Positions 47,491 to 57,949 are shown, counted from the stretch's first letter. The stretch is DNA of 64,000 nt from Microvelia longipes (GCA_018340805.1 JACMZG010001913.1:38675132-38739131), one strand, 5' to 3'. A program made the numbers and translations. Notes: generated by a model not told the origin, from the sequence alone.

Positions 47491-48850
47491 ATTGTAGATT
47501 TTTTAAGAAAAACGAATAAAAATTAAGTAGTAGTAAAGTATTGTATACGAACATTAATTTTATAGTTTATTAATAAATATAAAGCGTCCCCTAAAAACTA
47601 AATTTTTAAGAAAGGGATAGCGACCGTTCCGATTTATCATTTTATAAGTTGACGTTTGATATTTTGAAGTAATCCTTGTATTTATTTTCCAAAAACGAAT
47701 TAAAGTATAAGCATAGTTTAGTAATATTAAGTAACTCCTGTGTTTTTATTTAATTATTTTTCATAGAGTATTAGCATTGTTTATTAGAGGTAGTTATCTT
47801 ACTTTATAGTTTTTTAATTATTTATTTAAAATATTGTTAGTAATTGATAGTTACATCGAAAAAAAAGTAAATATTCTTATGCTATATAATGAGTAATATA
47901 TAAGTAAATACAAAATTAATAAATAATTGAATAATCTGATAATTGAGAATACTAACAATAATTAACTGTTTATTGGACTTTTGTTTTCATTCGTTCTATT
48001 ACATTAACTTCTGTTTTATGATCATTCTCAATCACATATTTTATAAAGTGTGTTCTGAATTTTTGTTTTCTAGTTAAGCGAGTTAAAAAGCTTTACTTTG
48101 TGTTTTAATTAGGTGTAAATTACATTTAAAAATATTTGATAATAACATTAAAAAAGACCCTAATTTATTTTTATCAAAAAAAACGTGATTAAAAACTGCC
48201 CTCATAAGTGGACAAACTCCTCTGTGGAAGGCGAGCAAAAAAAATTGTATGAATCAAATTGAGATCATAATTAAGTAAAGTACAGGGCCGCAGTCCCAAC
48301 CTTCGAGCACTCAATGTTGAATTTTAACTAGGTATCGTCAAACCAAACTCATTTTTGAGCCCCTAATTTTTATATATATTAAAAGTAAAAAAAAAATGAG
48401 GGACACTCAGCCCAAATCAATTAACACTATGAGGCTTTTTGCGTTTCTTTCTTACCATAAAAAAAATGCGCCTGCCCCTAAACTATAGAAAAATTATAAA
48501 TGTGGACTCACGATCATTTATAGTCCTTAATATCCTGAATGCAGAGGGGGCAAACAAGGGTAAACTACTGAAGGGTCCTTAACTAACCAATTAAAAGCTT
48601 CTTTATTTAAAAAAAATATAAATTAACCATGATAGTAGAGACAAATAAATAAGTTTTATTTTTTATAATGATTTATGACTCAATAAAATAAATTAATGCT
48701 AAGCTTGAGTTGTAATTAATGTAGTGGTCTGTTTACTTTATACTTAGACTTTTTAATGTAGTTTTCTGATATATCTCGATACCTGCCGTTATGCTTTTTT
48801 CATAATAGAGCCGGAACCTATAGTGAATAACCTTTCTTTTTTTCTTTATT

Positions 48851-49548
48851 TTCCAAGAGCCGGACCCTAAAAAATGTGTCTCATTTGTTCTACTTCAAAC
48901 CAAAATTTTCTGAAAATATTACCTTTAAAATTGGAAGGGAAAAACATAGTCGCCTACCAGAGTGAAGCCTCATATGATTGTGCCTTCTCAAAATTTATAA
49001 AATCGCTCAAATATCATTTTCTTAAAAAATAAATGGTTTCCTTAGTCGTGAAACAAAAGAAAATGAAGAGAACATTTTTATAGGTGATAGAATGTTCTAA
49101 TAAAACATGTGTTTAAACATTAAAATCAGATGACTACAACCGAAGTTATGGCTCTTTCAAAAACACCAAAAAAATAGTTAAATAATGCAAAGTCAGTAAA
49201 TTTCTTTGACAAAATTATTGCTTTTTGTGTATTTTTTTGGTCATTTAAAAAATACATAATTCAGTTGTAGTTACGATTTGACAAAAAACACTCGTTTTAT
49301 CAAGAAGTTTATCAGCTTAAATAATGTTTTTTATGTGACCTACAAGCGGCCAGTAATTGCATAGCAAAACTGAATATAAAGTAAAATATTATATATATAT
49401 ATAATATAATAATATATAATAAATATATATATATATAATAATGAATATATTATTATATTTGAACGAGCGCAAATTCAACATAAAGGGCTCCAACTATCTA
49501 GAATAGGCAGACTATGTTTTCTCTATAATTTAATGTATAAGTTTTCTA
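48851..49548. mobile_element. Long-TIR element (15669/22919 family), with internal TA expansion
   Basis: Left end CCAAGAGCCGGACCCTAAAA. The right-arm blocks (GAACGAGCGCAAATTC, AGAATAGGCAGACTATGTTT) follow a (TA)n insertion at 49386-49450. The final terminus is not visible; the copy dissolves into TTTCTCTATATTA low-complexity text. Confidence 0.7.
49386..49450. repeat. (TA)n microsatellite
   Basis: TA repeat with phase slips inside the long-TIR element. Confidence 0.85.
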
Positions 49549-49549
49549 T

Positions 49550-51394
49550 ATATTAAGGATATAATTTATCTATAATTTTATGGTATATTTCCTCTAATAT
49601 ATTAAGTATATTTCTCTATATTACAGGTATATTTCTCTATATTTTAAGATTTATTTTATTTATTTTATATTTATTTATCACTCCATTCTGTAATTTATCT
49701 GTTCTTTCGGTACAATTTTGTAATTTTAATGTATAATAGTTTGTCCAGACATTTTTGTCTTATTTGTTAATAGGCACTGAGATGACCCCATTGTTAGTCG
49801 ATAAGCGCTCTGCTTCTCTTTATAAAATTATAAACTGTGAGAGACTTTTTTTATTCTTTCGTTGTATACGATGGACCCATTATGCTCATTCTTAAAACAT
49901 AATATCATTGGGTGACTTTTTTTTATATTTATTTATATAATATAATTTAATTTTTATTTTATTTTTATAATTTTTTTTGGTCGAGCGTAGCAAGTGTGAA
50001 AGTAAACTACATAAAGCTTTAAATGAAAAACAATTTTATTACTTTTAATGAATAAAAATTCATTTAACTACTGATTTTGATATTTCGCACCGTAAGCCAC
50101 GCGGCATAGATAAACAATATTTTTTATCTATGACGCTTGCTTAGTAAGTAATTATTAATTCTAATGGCTTGCATATTCCCCAAAGCTTTAATAATTGTTG
50201 GGTAACTAAAATAATTTGTTTTTTAGTCGTATTAAAATTATGATAAATCGTATTAATAAGATGTCAATTAAATAAAATATGAAAAGTTAATATTTCAAGG
50301 TGCCTGCCGATGTCATAGTGGATCTATTTGTTGTCTAAAGAAATATACGTATATGCCATAGATTTCAATTCAAATGGTACAATTTTTTTAACAAATATTT
50401 TCATGAACTGTATTTATGTTTTACAGACTGCAAAAGTTTTTTTTAATAAAATATCCTTTATTGTTATAATAAAACTAAGAGATTCTTATAAAAGTTACAG
50501 AATAAATTTAAATGATATACAAAAGTAAAATCATGAACGGATTATTATCCAGTTTAAGGCATTAGTCTTGTGCTGTGGATTACAGCAACTCTCTTATTAA
50601 TTTTCCATGTATAAATGGAATAAAAAAATAAATCATTTTCTTTTAGTTTTTTTTAGTTTTATTTATATAATTTGCCTTTTATTTAATTTTATTATTTTAA
50701 TTTTTTTTTATTAAATTTTAAAAGCCTTTAATTTAAGAAGACTGGGTTTTGTGCCAACAATACGGGGCGAGTTACTTTTGGCAGAAACAGACGTTAAATA
50801 ACCATTAGTATATCCTGAAAATGTGTAAAAATAATATTTTTCCAAAAACCAACAGTTGTAATTCAATAAAAGTAAGAAATAATTAATAGTTTTCAGCTTG
50901 CCAACGATGAAAATTGAGTTTTTGCTCCCTGGGCGGTCAAGTTAGTATTTGAGGAAAGCCTAAGGAACCACATTATTTAAAGCCTAAGGCTGGCCGAGAA
51001 AAACTATTCTCGAAGCCTAAACCGTAACGTATACTAAAACTGCTCGAGCGTAAGGATTTGTTTCTTCCATGACAAATTTAAGATGTTAACTCTTAGAGAG
51101 AAATAGTAGGATAACAAACAGTTAATTTTAACAAATACAATATTAGAGTTACCTTTGATTTATTAATGTATAAATAATTTATTACATTGGTTGCTCCTTA
51201 GTTGAATTTAAAAATAGTTAAGACTCTTTATACATTATTCCGAGTAGTTTATTTGAGTGGCTTATCTTCCAATAAGACTTACCTCCCTCTGCTCTCTGCT
51301 GTTTGTGGCAGTTATAGAAAAAACTACAACTAAACCTTGACATCAGTAATTCTACAAATTCAAAAATCTCTCCTCCCCCCTAAGATTCCGACAT
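49550..51394. other. Unassigned AT-rich DNA
   Basis: No gene is recognised. 49550-49690 is degenerate TTTCTCTATAT repeat. A tail-like word GGTCGAGCGTAGCAAGTGTG occurs at 49979. The 66-codon frame at 50328-50528 has no family signature. Confidence 0.4.
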
Positions 51395-52170
51395 CATACT
51401 TTTCTTCATTTATACCATACATATATAGGAAAAGTATTGCGTTTTTGCAAATACATCCGAAACCAGGATTATCCGTTTTAGGTGATTTAAAGTCTTCCTG
51501 AGTGGTTTTCACAAAGTTGTCTGTCTGTGTGTGACTTTTACCATCGTAGCTCCTAGTATATCTATGCTAGAGAGTTAATACTTCATAAAAAAAATTTGTC
51601 TACCGCTGTAGTTGTGCTATTCGGAAAATATTTTTTATGACGTCATTAACCCCGCAATAATGACTCTGCAAAAATTTCGAAAAATCATTAAACGCAAAAA
51701 AAATGATGCGCTTGGATTGAAACTTTGCACGCATGTAGCCACGTATAAGACTAACATATGTACTAAGTTTCATCTTATTTTCAGCATTAATTAGTTTTAT
51801 TTTGATCAAATGACTTGCGAACGTTTTTTAAAAAAAAAATTATCGGTAAACAATCCAATTGAGTTAAAATTTGCTACAAGTTTACACCCTTACGTAATAA
51901 ATAAGTGCACTAAGGTTCGTTTCAATACGACAAATATATCCATGTTAGGCAGCATTGAGCGTGGTCAGTGCTGTATGGGTGACCGCTGAGATTTAAACGA
52001 ATGCATTTACTATCTAAAGACGAGAGAAGCAAGTAAGCAAGTCCGAGGACAAGCTGCAGTATAAATTTGGCGAATTGTATATTCTAAAGACGAGCGAAGC
52101 GAGTCCGAAGCAGGGAAGATGAGCGTAGTTAATCCGATGTAATGAGAAACATTTTTGAGGTACCCCTCGA
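51395..52170 (+). repeat. 5S-derived dispersed repeat, most complete uninterrupted copy
   Basis: Order of parts: terminal hairpin (51402-51440); CCGAAACCAGGAT; CCTGAGTGGTTTTCAC; CTGTCTGTGTGTG; CTATGCTAGAGAGTTAATAC; TGTAGTTGTGCTATTCGGAA; TATGACGTCATTAACC; GCACGCATGTAGCCACGTAT; TTTCATCTTATTTTCAGCAT; the 5S module (51941-51990); tail hairpin words near 52020 and 52089; and TTTTTGAGGTACCCC. No open frame is shared between copies, so the element is non-autonomous. The 5S block sits towards the 3' end, unlike classical SINE3 elements, where 5S is the 5' head. Confidence 0.9.
51941..51990 (+). repeat. 5S rRNA-like module
   Basis: CATGTTAGGCAGCATTGAGC is followed by GTGGTCAGTGCTGTATGGGT and GACCGCTGAG. 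Box A is mutated (GTTAGGCAGC) but box C-like TATGGGTGACCGC is clear. Confidence 0.75.
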
Positions 52171-52174
52171 ATAG

Positions 52175-53040
52175 ATTTTTTTTCTATTTAAATTTATTTA
52201 TTAAAATCATCAACAAACTTTTTGTTATCAAAAGTGACTTATCATTTTATAATCAATATACTGATGAAAGTAAATTTGAGCATATACTTTTGGAGACCAC
52301 TACTGAATACCAATCTTAACCAAATGTTTTTTTTTTAACTTAATATAAAGTTTAAACTTTATATATGTTAATATAAAGTTAATTAATTTAAAAAATAAGT
52401 TCATGCAAATTTTTATCGGAAAATTACACTTATTTTGTTTCAAGAAAAATTTAATTATCCTTAATTTTGTATTTTTATCAAAACACTGTGGTCACTTTAT
52501 ATTTATTATCATACGTTGCTTAGTTTATTTTACTTATATAAAATGACTTCGATTTTAATTACAATTACATTAATTATACTGATTTTTCCTAATTACTTTT
52601 CCGATATTATTATTTGACGTAAATAATAAATTACTTGAAACAGTAAAATAATTACCAAATAATTTAATTGTAATCGATTCTCGGTTATTAATGTTAAAAA
52701 TACTTAGATAATTAGTTATGAAACTAGATACGTATAATTTGATGTAATTAGAGCAATATTGCTCCAATAACGTGATATCGTTCCAATTTTTTAACTGATT
52801 AATAATAATACGTTTTGTACCGTGTGTATTTGGTGATAAATATGCTTTAATAAATGTAATTGTTATTTTATGATGTGTTTTAAATATTAACGTTAGTGCA
52901 TAATAGTTGTCATTGCATGATTGCAGTTCACTTATTTAACAATAACATTATCAGCGATAATTACTTTATAAAAGTTGTTGTGAAAGGCCTGATCCTGTCA
53001 AATCATTGGAAAAAAGACTACAATAAAAACGAGGCCTACT
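52175..53040. other. Unassigned AT-rich DNA
   Basis: No gene is recognised. An inverted TTAATATAAAGTTTAAACTT / TATATGTTAATATAAAGTTAA cluster lies at 52340-52385. The 112-codon frame from 52896 runs through the MITE below and is not a gene. Confidence 0.4.
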
Positions 53041-53220
53041 CAAGGATCTTGAATAAAGGGGATGACGCATTAAGGAACATTTCTGACCCCATGGAAGTTG
53101 TAAGAGATAGAGAAATAGGAGCAAACCTTACCTTCCCCATGGTTTTTTGGTTATCGATGGAATCACTTTTTTGTATGGCAAATCGACTTAGTGCGTCATC
53201 CCCTTTATTTAAGATCCTTG
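53041..53220. mobile_element. 180-bp hAT-like MITE
   Basis: Termini CAAGGATCTTGAATAAAGGG and the inverse at the right end match over about 34 bp with two visible mismatches. The flanks GGCCTACT (53033-53040) and GGCCTTCT (53221-53228) are an 8-bp target duplication with one mismatch. The CAAGG terminus and 8-bp duplication suggest hAT. No coding. Partial relatives are at 21723 and 40998. Confidence 0.85.
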
Positions 53221-53228
53221 GGCCTTCT

Positions 53229-54310
53229 TGCTAGTTGTCGAGTCCAATCATGTCGTGTTTTACTTGCTTGTTATCGATATGAGTCCAATCATGTCGTGTT
53301 TTACTTGCCTATGTTGTCCGATATGAGTCCAATTCATCGTCGTGTTTACTTGCTTGTTATCGATATGAGTCCAATCATGTCGTGTTTTACTCTAGTTGTC
53401 GATATGAGTCCAATAAACTTGCTGTGTCTTGCTAGTTTGTCGATATGAAGTCAATCATGTCGGTTTTACTTGCTTGTTATCGATATGAGTCCAATCATGT
53501 CGTTTTTACTAGCTAGTTGTCGATATGAGTCCAATCATGTCGTGTTTTACTTGCTAGTTGTCGATATGAGTCCAATCATGTCGTGTTTTACTTGCTTGTT
53601 ATCGATATGAGTCCAATCATGTCGTGTTTTACTAGCTAGTTGTCGATATGAGTCCAATCATGTCGTGTTTTACTTGCTTGTTATCGATATGAGTCCAATC
53701 ATCGTCGTGTTTTACTTGCTTGTTAATCGATATGAGTCCAATCATGTCGTTTTTACTTGCTAGTTGTCGATATGAGTCCAATCATGTCGTGTTTTACTTG
53801 CTTGTTATCGATATGAGTTCCAATTCATGTCGTGTTTTACTAGCTAGTGTCGATATGAGTCCAATAAGTGTGTTTTACCTTGCTAGTTGTCGATATGAGT
53901 CCAAATCTATGCGTTTTTACTTGTTGTTAATGATATGAGTCCAATCATGTCGTTTTACTAGCTATTGTCGATATTGAGTCCAATCAGTCGTGTTTTAACT
54001 TGCTAGTTGTCGATAATGAGTCAATCATGTTCTGTGTTTTTCTTTGCTTGTATCGAATGAGTCCAACATTCGTGTTACACTCTGCTAGTTCGTTCGAATG
54101 AGTCCAATCATTCGTTTTACTTGCTTATTATCGATATGCAGTCCAACAATGTCGTGTTTTACTAGCTACGTTGTCGATAATGAGTCCAAATCATGTCGTG
54201 TTACTTGCTTGTTCATCGATATGAGTCCAATCATGTCGTGTTTTACTAGCATAGTTGTCGCTATAGTCAATCAGTCCGTGTTTACTTGCTAGGTTGTCGA
54301 AATGCTTCAA
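53229..54310. repeat. 41-bp satellite, about 26 units in two alternating types
   Basis: The unit is TGCTTGTTATCGATATGAGT then CCAATCATGTCGTGTTTTAC. Two variants alternate: TTGCTTGTTATC and TAGCTAGTTGTC, giving an approximate two-unit higher-order repeat. From about 53840 the units carry many one-base losses and gains. Open frames across the array are made of the repeat and are not proteins. Confidence 0.95.
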
Positions 54311-54640
54311 TTTAGGACTTGGTCTATTTGCTGGTTGTCAATATAATTCTAATCGTGACGTAAGTATCTTGATGGTTGCCAATGAGATCCTATACGTGAC
54401 GTAACCAATTTGATGGTTGTCAATAAGACCCTAACCGGGAAGTAGTCTACTTACTAGATGTCGATAACATTATAACCGTAACGCAGCTTACTTTGCGGTT
54501 GTCAATAAGATTATAACTGTGACGCAGCTTACTTTGCGGTTGTCAATAAGATTACAACCATGACGCAGCCTACTTTGCTGTTTTCAATAAGATTATAACC
54601 GTGGCGTTGGCTATTTACTTGGTTAGTAAGAAATCATCTT
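54311..54640. repeat. Diverged 41-bp satellite continuation
   Basis: Units of the form TTTGCGGTTGTCAATAAGAT, then TATAACTGTGACGCAGCTTAC, share the GTTGTCRATA core and period with the main array. This is the older or variant edge of the same satellite. Confidence 0.85.
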
Positions 54641-55080
54641 AATGAATAAGGAAATTATGTTTTCGTTTGTTCTTGGATAAATATGAATAATTTAAAGGCA
54701 CGAGTTTATTTTCAAGATACTTTTTTTAATTTTAAAAAATCAGCATTCTATAAAAAGCTCTTACCAAAGACAATTAATTTAAGTTTCATAGCTTGATTTC
54801 ATTTCTAATTTTAATTCTGGAGCATAAAAAAAAACTCGGATTTAATTTATTTTATAAGAAAGTTAATTAGTTGATCATAATGGTGGTTTGTGTTGCGGGT
54901 CAAGTCTTGTTAATTATGCTTAAACAACTCAAGTTTTACTCCCCCTGCTTTTCCTCGTCTAACCCCCTCCCCTCCCGATCCTTTTCTCTAAATTAATTTT
55001 ATTCTCTCTGCTTCATCAATGAATCTTTCTTTTTGAACCACAGCTTGGTTTCTAAAACAATAATTATGGTTAAGAGAAAA
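54641..55080. other. Unassigned DNA
   Basis: AT-rich, with a C-rich patch at 54940-54985. Nothing recognised. Confidence 0.35.
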
Positions 55081-55082
55081 AA

Positions 55083-55782
55083 AATTCTGGCGCGGTGGTC
55101 CGCATGTCGGGCGAATTTCCTTTGGATGCGTGTTTCCGTCTTTTTACATATATAAGTTTACAACTACCTAAAACAATAATTCGGCGCGGTGGTCCGCTGT
55201 CGGGCGAATTTCATTTAGAATGGCGTGCTAAACAACCCATTTCTTGCTTATGCAAAAACCATCCCATTGCGTGGTTCCGGTTCATGCTTTAGAACCTAAG
55301 CAGTTACTCAAGTTGTCAAGCACTGCTCGTAACTCATTTTGTCTGTATTTTCCAAAGGAAATGCGCAATAATCATCCAGTTGTTGTACAAAACTATGCCT
55401 CTAAAATTAGAAGTACGCACTATTATTTGCACTAGTTTTAAAGGATTAGTTACTTATTTAAGCTTAGTCAGTTATCTTTAAAAGTTTTAGCGCATTTCCT
55501 TTGGAAAACAGACAAAATGAGTTACGAGCAGTGCTTGACAATTGAGTAACTGCTTAGGTTCTAAAGCATGAACCGGAACCACGCAATGGGCATGGTTCTT
55601 GCATAAGCAAGAAATGGGTTGTTTAGCACGGAAACACGTATTCTAAATGAAATTCGCCCGACAGCGGACCACTGCGCCGGAATTATTTATTTAGTAGTTT
55701 GAAAAACTTATATAATGTAAAAAGCACGGAAACACGCATCCAAAGGAAATTCGCCCGACATGGCGACACCGCGCCAGAAATT
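55083..55782. mobile_element. 700-bp inverted-repeat element with ~290-bp arms
   Basis: Arms 55083-55367 and 55490-55782 are inverted copies, starting AATTCTGGCGCGGTGGTCCG and reaching CCAAAGGAAATGCGC at the loop. The terminal motif (GGCGCGGTGGTCCGC..GTCGGGCGAATTTC) occurs twice in each arm (55088 and 55184 on the left). This suggests one element inserted in another's terminus, or a nested duplication. The arms are much less AT-rich than the surroundings. Frames at 55095-55435 traverse an arm and are not genes. Confidence 0.9.
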
Positions 55783-55824
55783 ATTTTCTAGTTGTTAAAC
55801 TTATTTAGGTAAAAAAACGATAAA

Positions 55825-55912
55825 AATTATTGTTCCTACTAGGATTTGAACCCAGGTACTCTGAGTTTGAGTGGTCGATTTGACTCCGGACCACTGCATT
55901 CAACTCAGAGGC
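55825..55912 (-). repeat. tRNA-like sequence with B box and hairpin
   Basis: The minus strand contains CCTGGGTTCAAATCCTAGTA, a pairable T-arm with perfect B box (GGTTCAAATCC). Upstream, CTCTGAGTT..GAATGCAGTGGTC pairs with GACCACT..AAACTCAGAG. The 5' acceptor side does not pair with TAGGAAC, so it is not a standard tRNA gene; a SINE head or tRNA pseudogene is likelier. Confidence 0.5.
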
Positions 55913-56420
55913 CAAAAAATGAAACGACACCCTACTCGAAATTTTAATTTTCAACGAACGTAATGTTGAGTTTTCTATATTTTTTGTGGTTTTTTCGACT
56001 TTTCGGTAACTTAAAGTGGTCGTCATCGTCTTCGAACCGGTTTCATTCGATTCAGCGCCCAAAATTACATAGAAAACGACACCCTAACTCGAAATTTATT
56101 TTTTATCGACCTAAATTTTGGTTTTTGGTAATTACAATGGTTTTTTTCGATTTTTAGGTCACTTAGTGGTCGTATCGACTTCGACCGGTTTCATTCGATT
56201 CAGGTCTCAAAAACATAAATATTGACTTTTTCGCGGCAAAAAATATTAACCCTGAATTTTGCTGATTTTGAAAATTTCGCTGACTCAGCAAACCGGGTTA
56301 ATGACGTCACAAAAACTGGTTTTCAATAGGGTTCGTGTCCTCCGAAGGTTTGATTTGTTACCAAGTTTGGTTATAAAATATTAATCCGTTCGAAAGATAG
56401 AGTGTTTACAAGAAAGTGTC
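55913..56420. repeat. Internally repeated block
   Basis: Similar sentences recur: AAACGACACCCTACTCGAAA (55920) and GAAAACGACACCCTAACTCG (56073); GGTCGTCATCGTCTTCGAAC (56017) and GGTCGTATCGACTTCGACCG (56168); TTTTTTCGACTTTTCGGT and TTTTTTCGATTTTTAGGT. This is a tandem duplication of about 150 bp, followed by a TGACGTCA-containing stretch. Confidence 0.75.
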
Positions 56421-56426
56421 TAGAAA

Positions 56427-56434
56427 TACAATCT

Positions 56435-56466
<32 letters not shown>

Positions 56467-56591
56467 GTATAGTATATAGTTAATATATATATATATATAT
56501 ATATATATAGTATATTATAATATATTATATATATATATACAATATATATATATATAGTATAATATATATATATATATATATTATATATATA
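56427..56591. repeat. (TA)n microsatellite with TAG interruptions
   Basis: TA repeat broken by ATAGTATA units. Confidence 0.95.
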
Positions 56592-56648
56592 AAAATAAAG
56601 TCTCGCGAAAATTTATTTTTTTCGTCATTAGGACCTCTGAAGGTATTT

Positions 56649-56690
56649 GGTGTCGTGGTCCGAGGTTCGAATTCCGCCATGACGCCTATC
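56649..56690 (+). repeat. Mini tRNA-like hairpin with B box
   Basis: GGTGTCGTGG pairs with CCATGACGCC (including G-U pairs) around CCGAGGTTCGAATTCCG, which contains a B-box match GGTTCGAATTCC. It is too short for a tRNA. A truncated SINE head is plausible. Confidence 0.45.
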
Positions 56691-56849
56691 TCATTAGCGA
56701 ATTTTTTCCCAAAGGAACATTCGCTAAAACATTCTAGAGAAACGAATGATAGTAATAATAAATGATATATATTATATAAATATATAGCTTTTTAGCAAAC
56801 TAACTCTCTTATTTTATTTATATACATAAATAAAGTATCAAATTTTAAC

Positions 56850-57268
56850 ACGATTGGATTATTTACTGAGTTTTTTACAAAAAAGTAATTTGTTAAAATT
56901 TGAACTAATGCTGATAATGAGATGAAACTTGGCGCATATGTTATTTGCATGACTCTGCATGACTACAGGCGTGCCATATTTTAATCATATCGCATTATTT
57001 TTTTGCGTTTTATGATTTTTCGGAATTTTCGCTTTGGCATTACAGCGGTAGACTGATATTTGTACTAAGTTTCAACTTTCTAGCAAAAATACTCAAGGTA
57101 CTACGATGATAACAGACTTGCACACACACATTCAGACAGAAAATTTTGTGAACACCACTCAGGGGGTCTTAAAAAACCTGAAACGGATGATTCAGGTATC
57201 ATTCCGGTATCGGATTTTTTTGCAAACACAATACTTTTTATATAATATACCTACAGTAGGAAAAGTAA
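56850..57268 (-). repeat. 5S-derived repeat, 5' and middle parts
   Basis: Blocks in minus-strand order are ATTTGAACTAATGCTGATAA, GAAACTTGGCGCATATGTTA, CGTTTTATGATTTTTCGGAA, TTTCAACTTTCTAGC, ACACCACTCAGGGGGTC and ACAATACTTTT...TACCTACAGTAGGAAAAGTA. The TAATGACGTCA block and the 5S module are deleted. Confidence 0.8.
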
Positions 57269-57835
57269 AAATTATTTAAATTTGCGTATTTGACTTTAAT
57301 AAAAACTAAGTATGTATTTAGCAAGTTATTAAAAAATAATTAATATTTAATTACTTTCATGAATGACTTGCGGTAATAATGTTAATAAAACAAATAAAAT
57401 AGATAACAATAACAATTAACATGAATAATTAAAATAAAAAGTTTATTTGATAAGTCTCAGTGTAAACAATTGATAAAGAATTTATGTCTACTAAAATTAT
57501 CAGCGTAGAAAAGCCAAGATTAGCGTGAAAAGAATTCATATCTAATCATTGGCGGACTGAGCCAAAAAGGCCCGAGGAGTTTGGCCTAAAACGGCCCTAA
57601 TATCTCAAGGGGCCAAATGGGGTTGGGGAGGGGGCCCTATAATGCTTCTCAGAGGGGTCCACTTTTAACTAGAGTAGTATTAATGATTAAGCAAGCTCAA
57701 TTTAATTTCATATTTAATAAAAATTAAATGAAATTTAAATTATTTTCTATAATAAATTAAAATAAACAAGAGAAAATAAAATAAGTTTAAGTTTATTCTG
57801 GGTGAAAGAAAAGAGTCTCTTTAGAAACATATTTT
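57269..57835. other. Unassigned DNA with a hAT-like end
   Basis: CATTGGCGGACTGAGCC (57550) followed by GGCCC-rich text resembles a hAT terminus and subterminal region, but no second end was found. The rest is AT-rich. Confidence 0.35.
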
Positions 57836-57837
57836 AT

Positions 57838-57890
57838 TAGTAAAGCGCTTTCAACCAAGCCTGAGGCCATCATCAGTGCCTGTACAAACA
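57838..57890 (-). ncRNA. Hammerhead-ribozyme-like motif (candidate)
   Basis: The minus strand reads CACTGATGATGGCC, TCAGGCTTGGTT, GAAAGCGCTTTA. CUGAUGA and GAAA core strings are intact and separated by a possible helix II (GGCC with GGTT through G-U pairs, one bulged U). Helix III would be the self-complementary AGCGCT, as in minimal hammerheads that act as dimers. Helix I and the cleavage site are not convincing by eye. Confidence 0.3.
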
Positions 57891-57949
57891 ATTTAAAAAA
57901 CTAAAACTTTCATAACTCCTCATGTTTTAGTTGGTAAATTATTGATTAA

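Larger units (their letters stand above)
45140..49400. repeat. Duplicated block, copy 2 (right of the N gap), indel-rich
   Basis: Same order as 40126-44100, but with frequent one- or two-base insertions and deletions in homopolymers and dinucleotides, making it several percent longer. Example anchors are TTGCACAGATGAATGCATGT, TTTAGCATGGGAAGGTAGGT, TTCGGATTCGCTTCGCTC and TGAGGGACACTCAGCCC. The difference type fits uncorrected long reads better than biological divergence. No coding is gained. Confidence 0.9.

Noticed and set aside
52896..53234. 112-codon frame
   Set aside because: It crosses into the 180-bp MITE and its right terminus; there is no protein signature.
53191..54292. Repetitive frames with the peptide DMSPIMSCFT
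   Set aside because: The 41-bp satellite read in successive frames; 41 is not a multiple of three, so no stable protein repeat is encoded.
53229..54310. CRISPR array (regular ~41-bp period)
   Set aside because: The whole unit repeats with no unique spacers, in a eukaryotic context; it is a satellite.
55095..55435. Frames with fairly normal amino-acid composition
   Set aside because: They lie inside an inverted-repeat arm and are mirrored by the opposite arm; composition follows the element.
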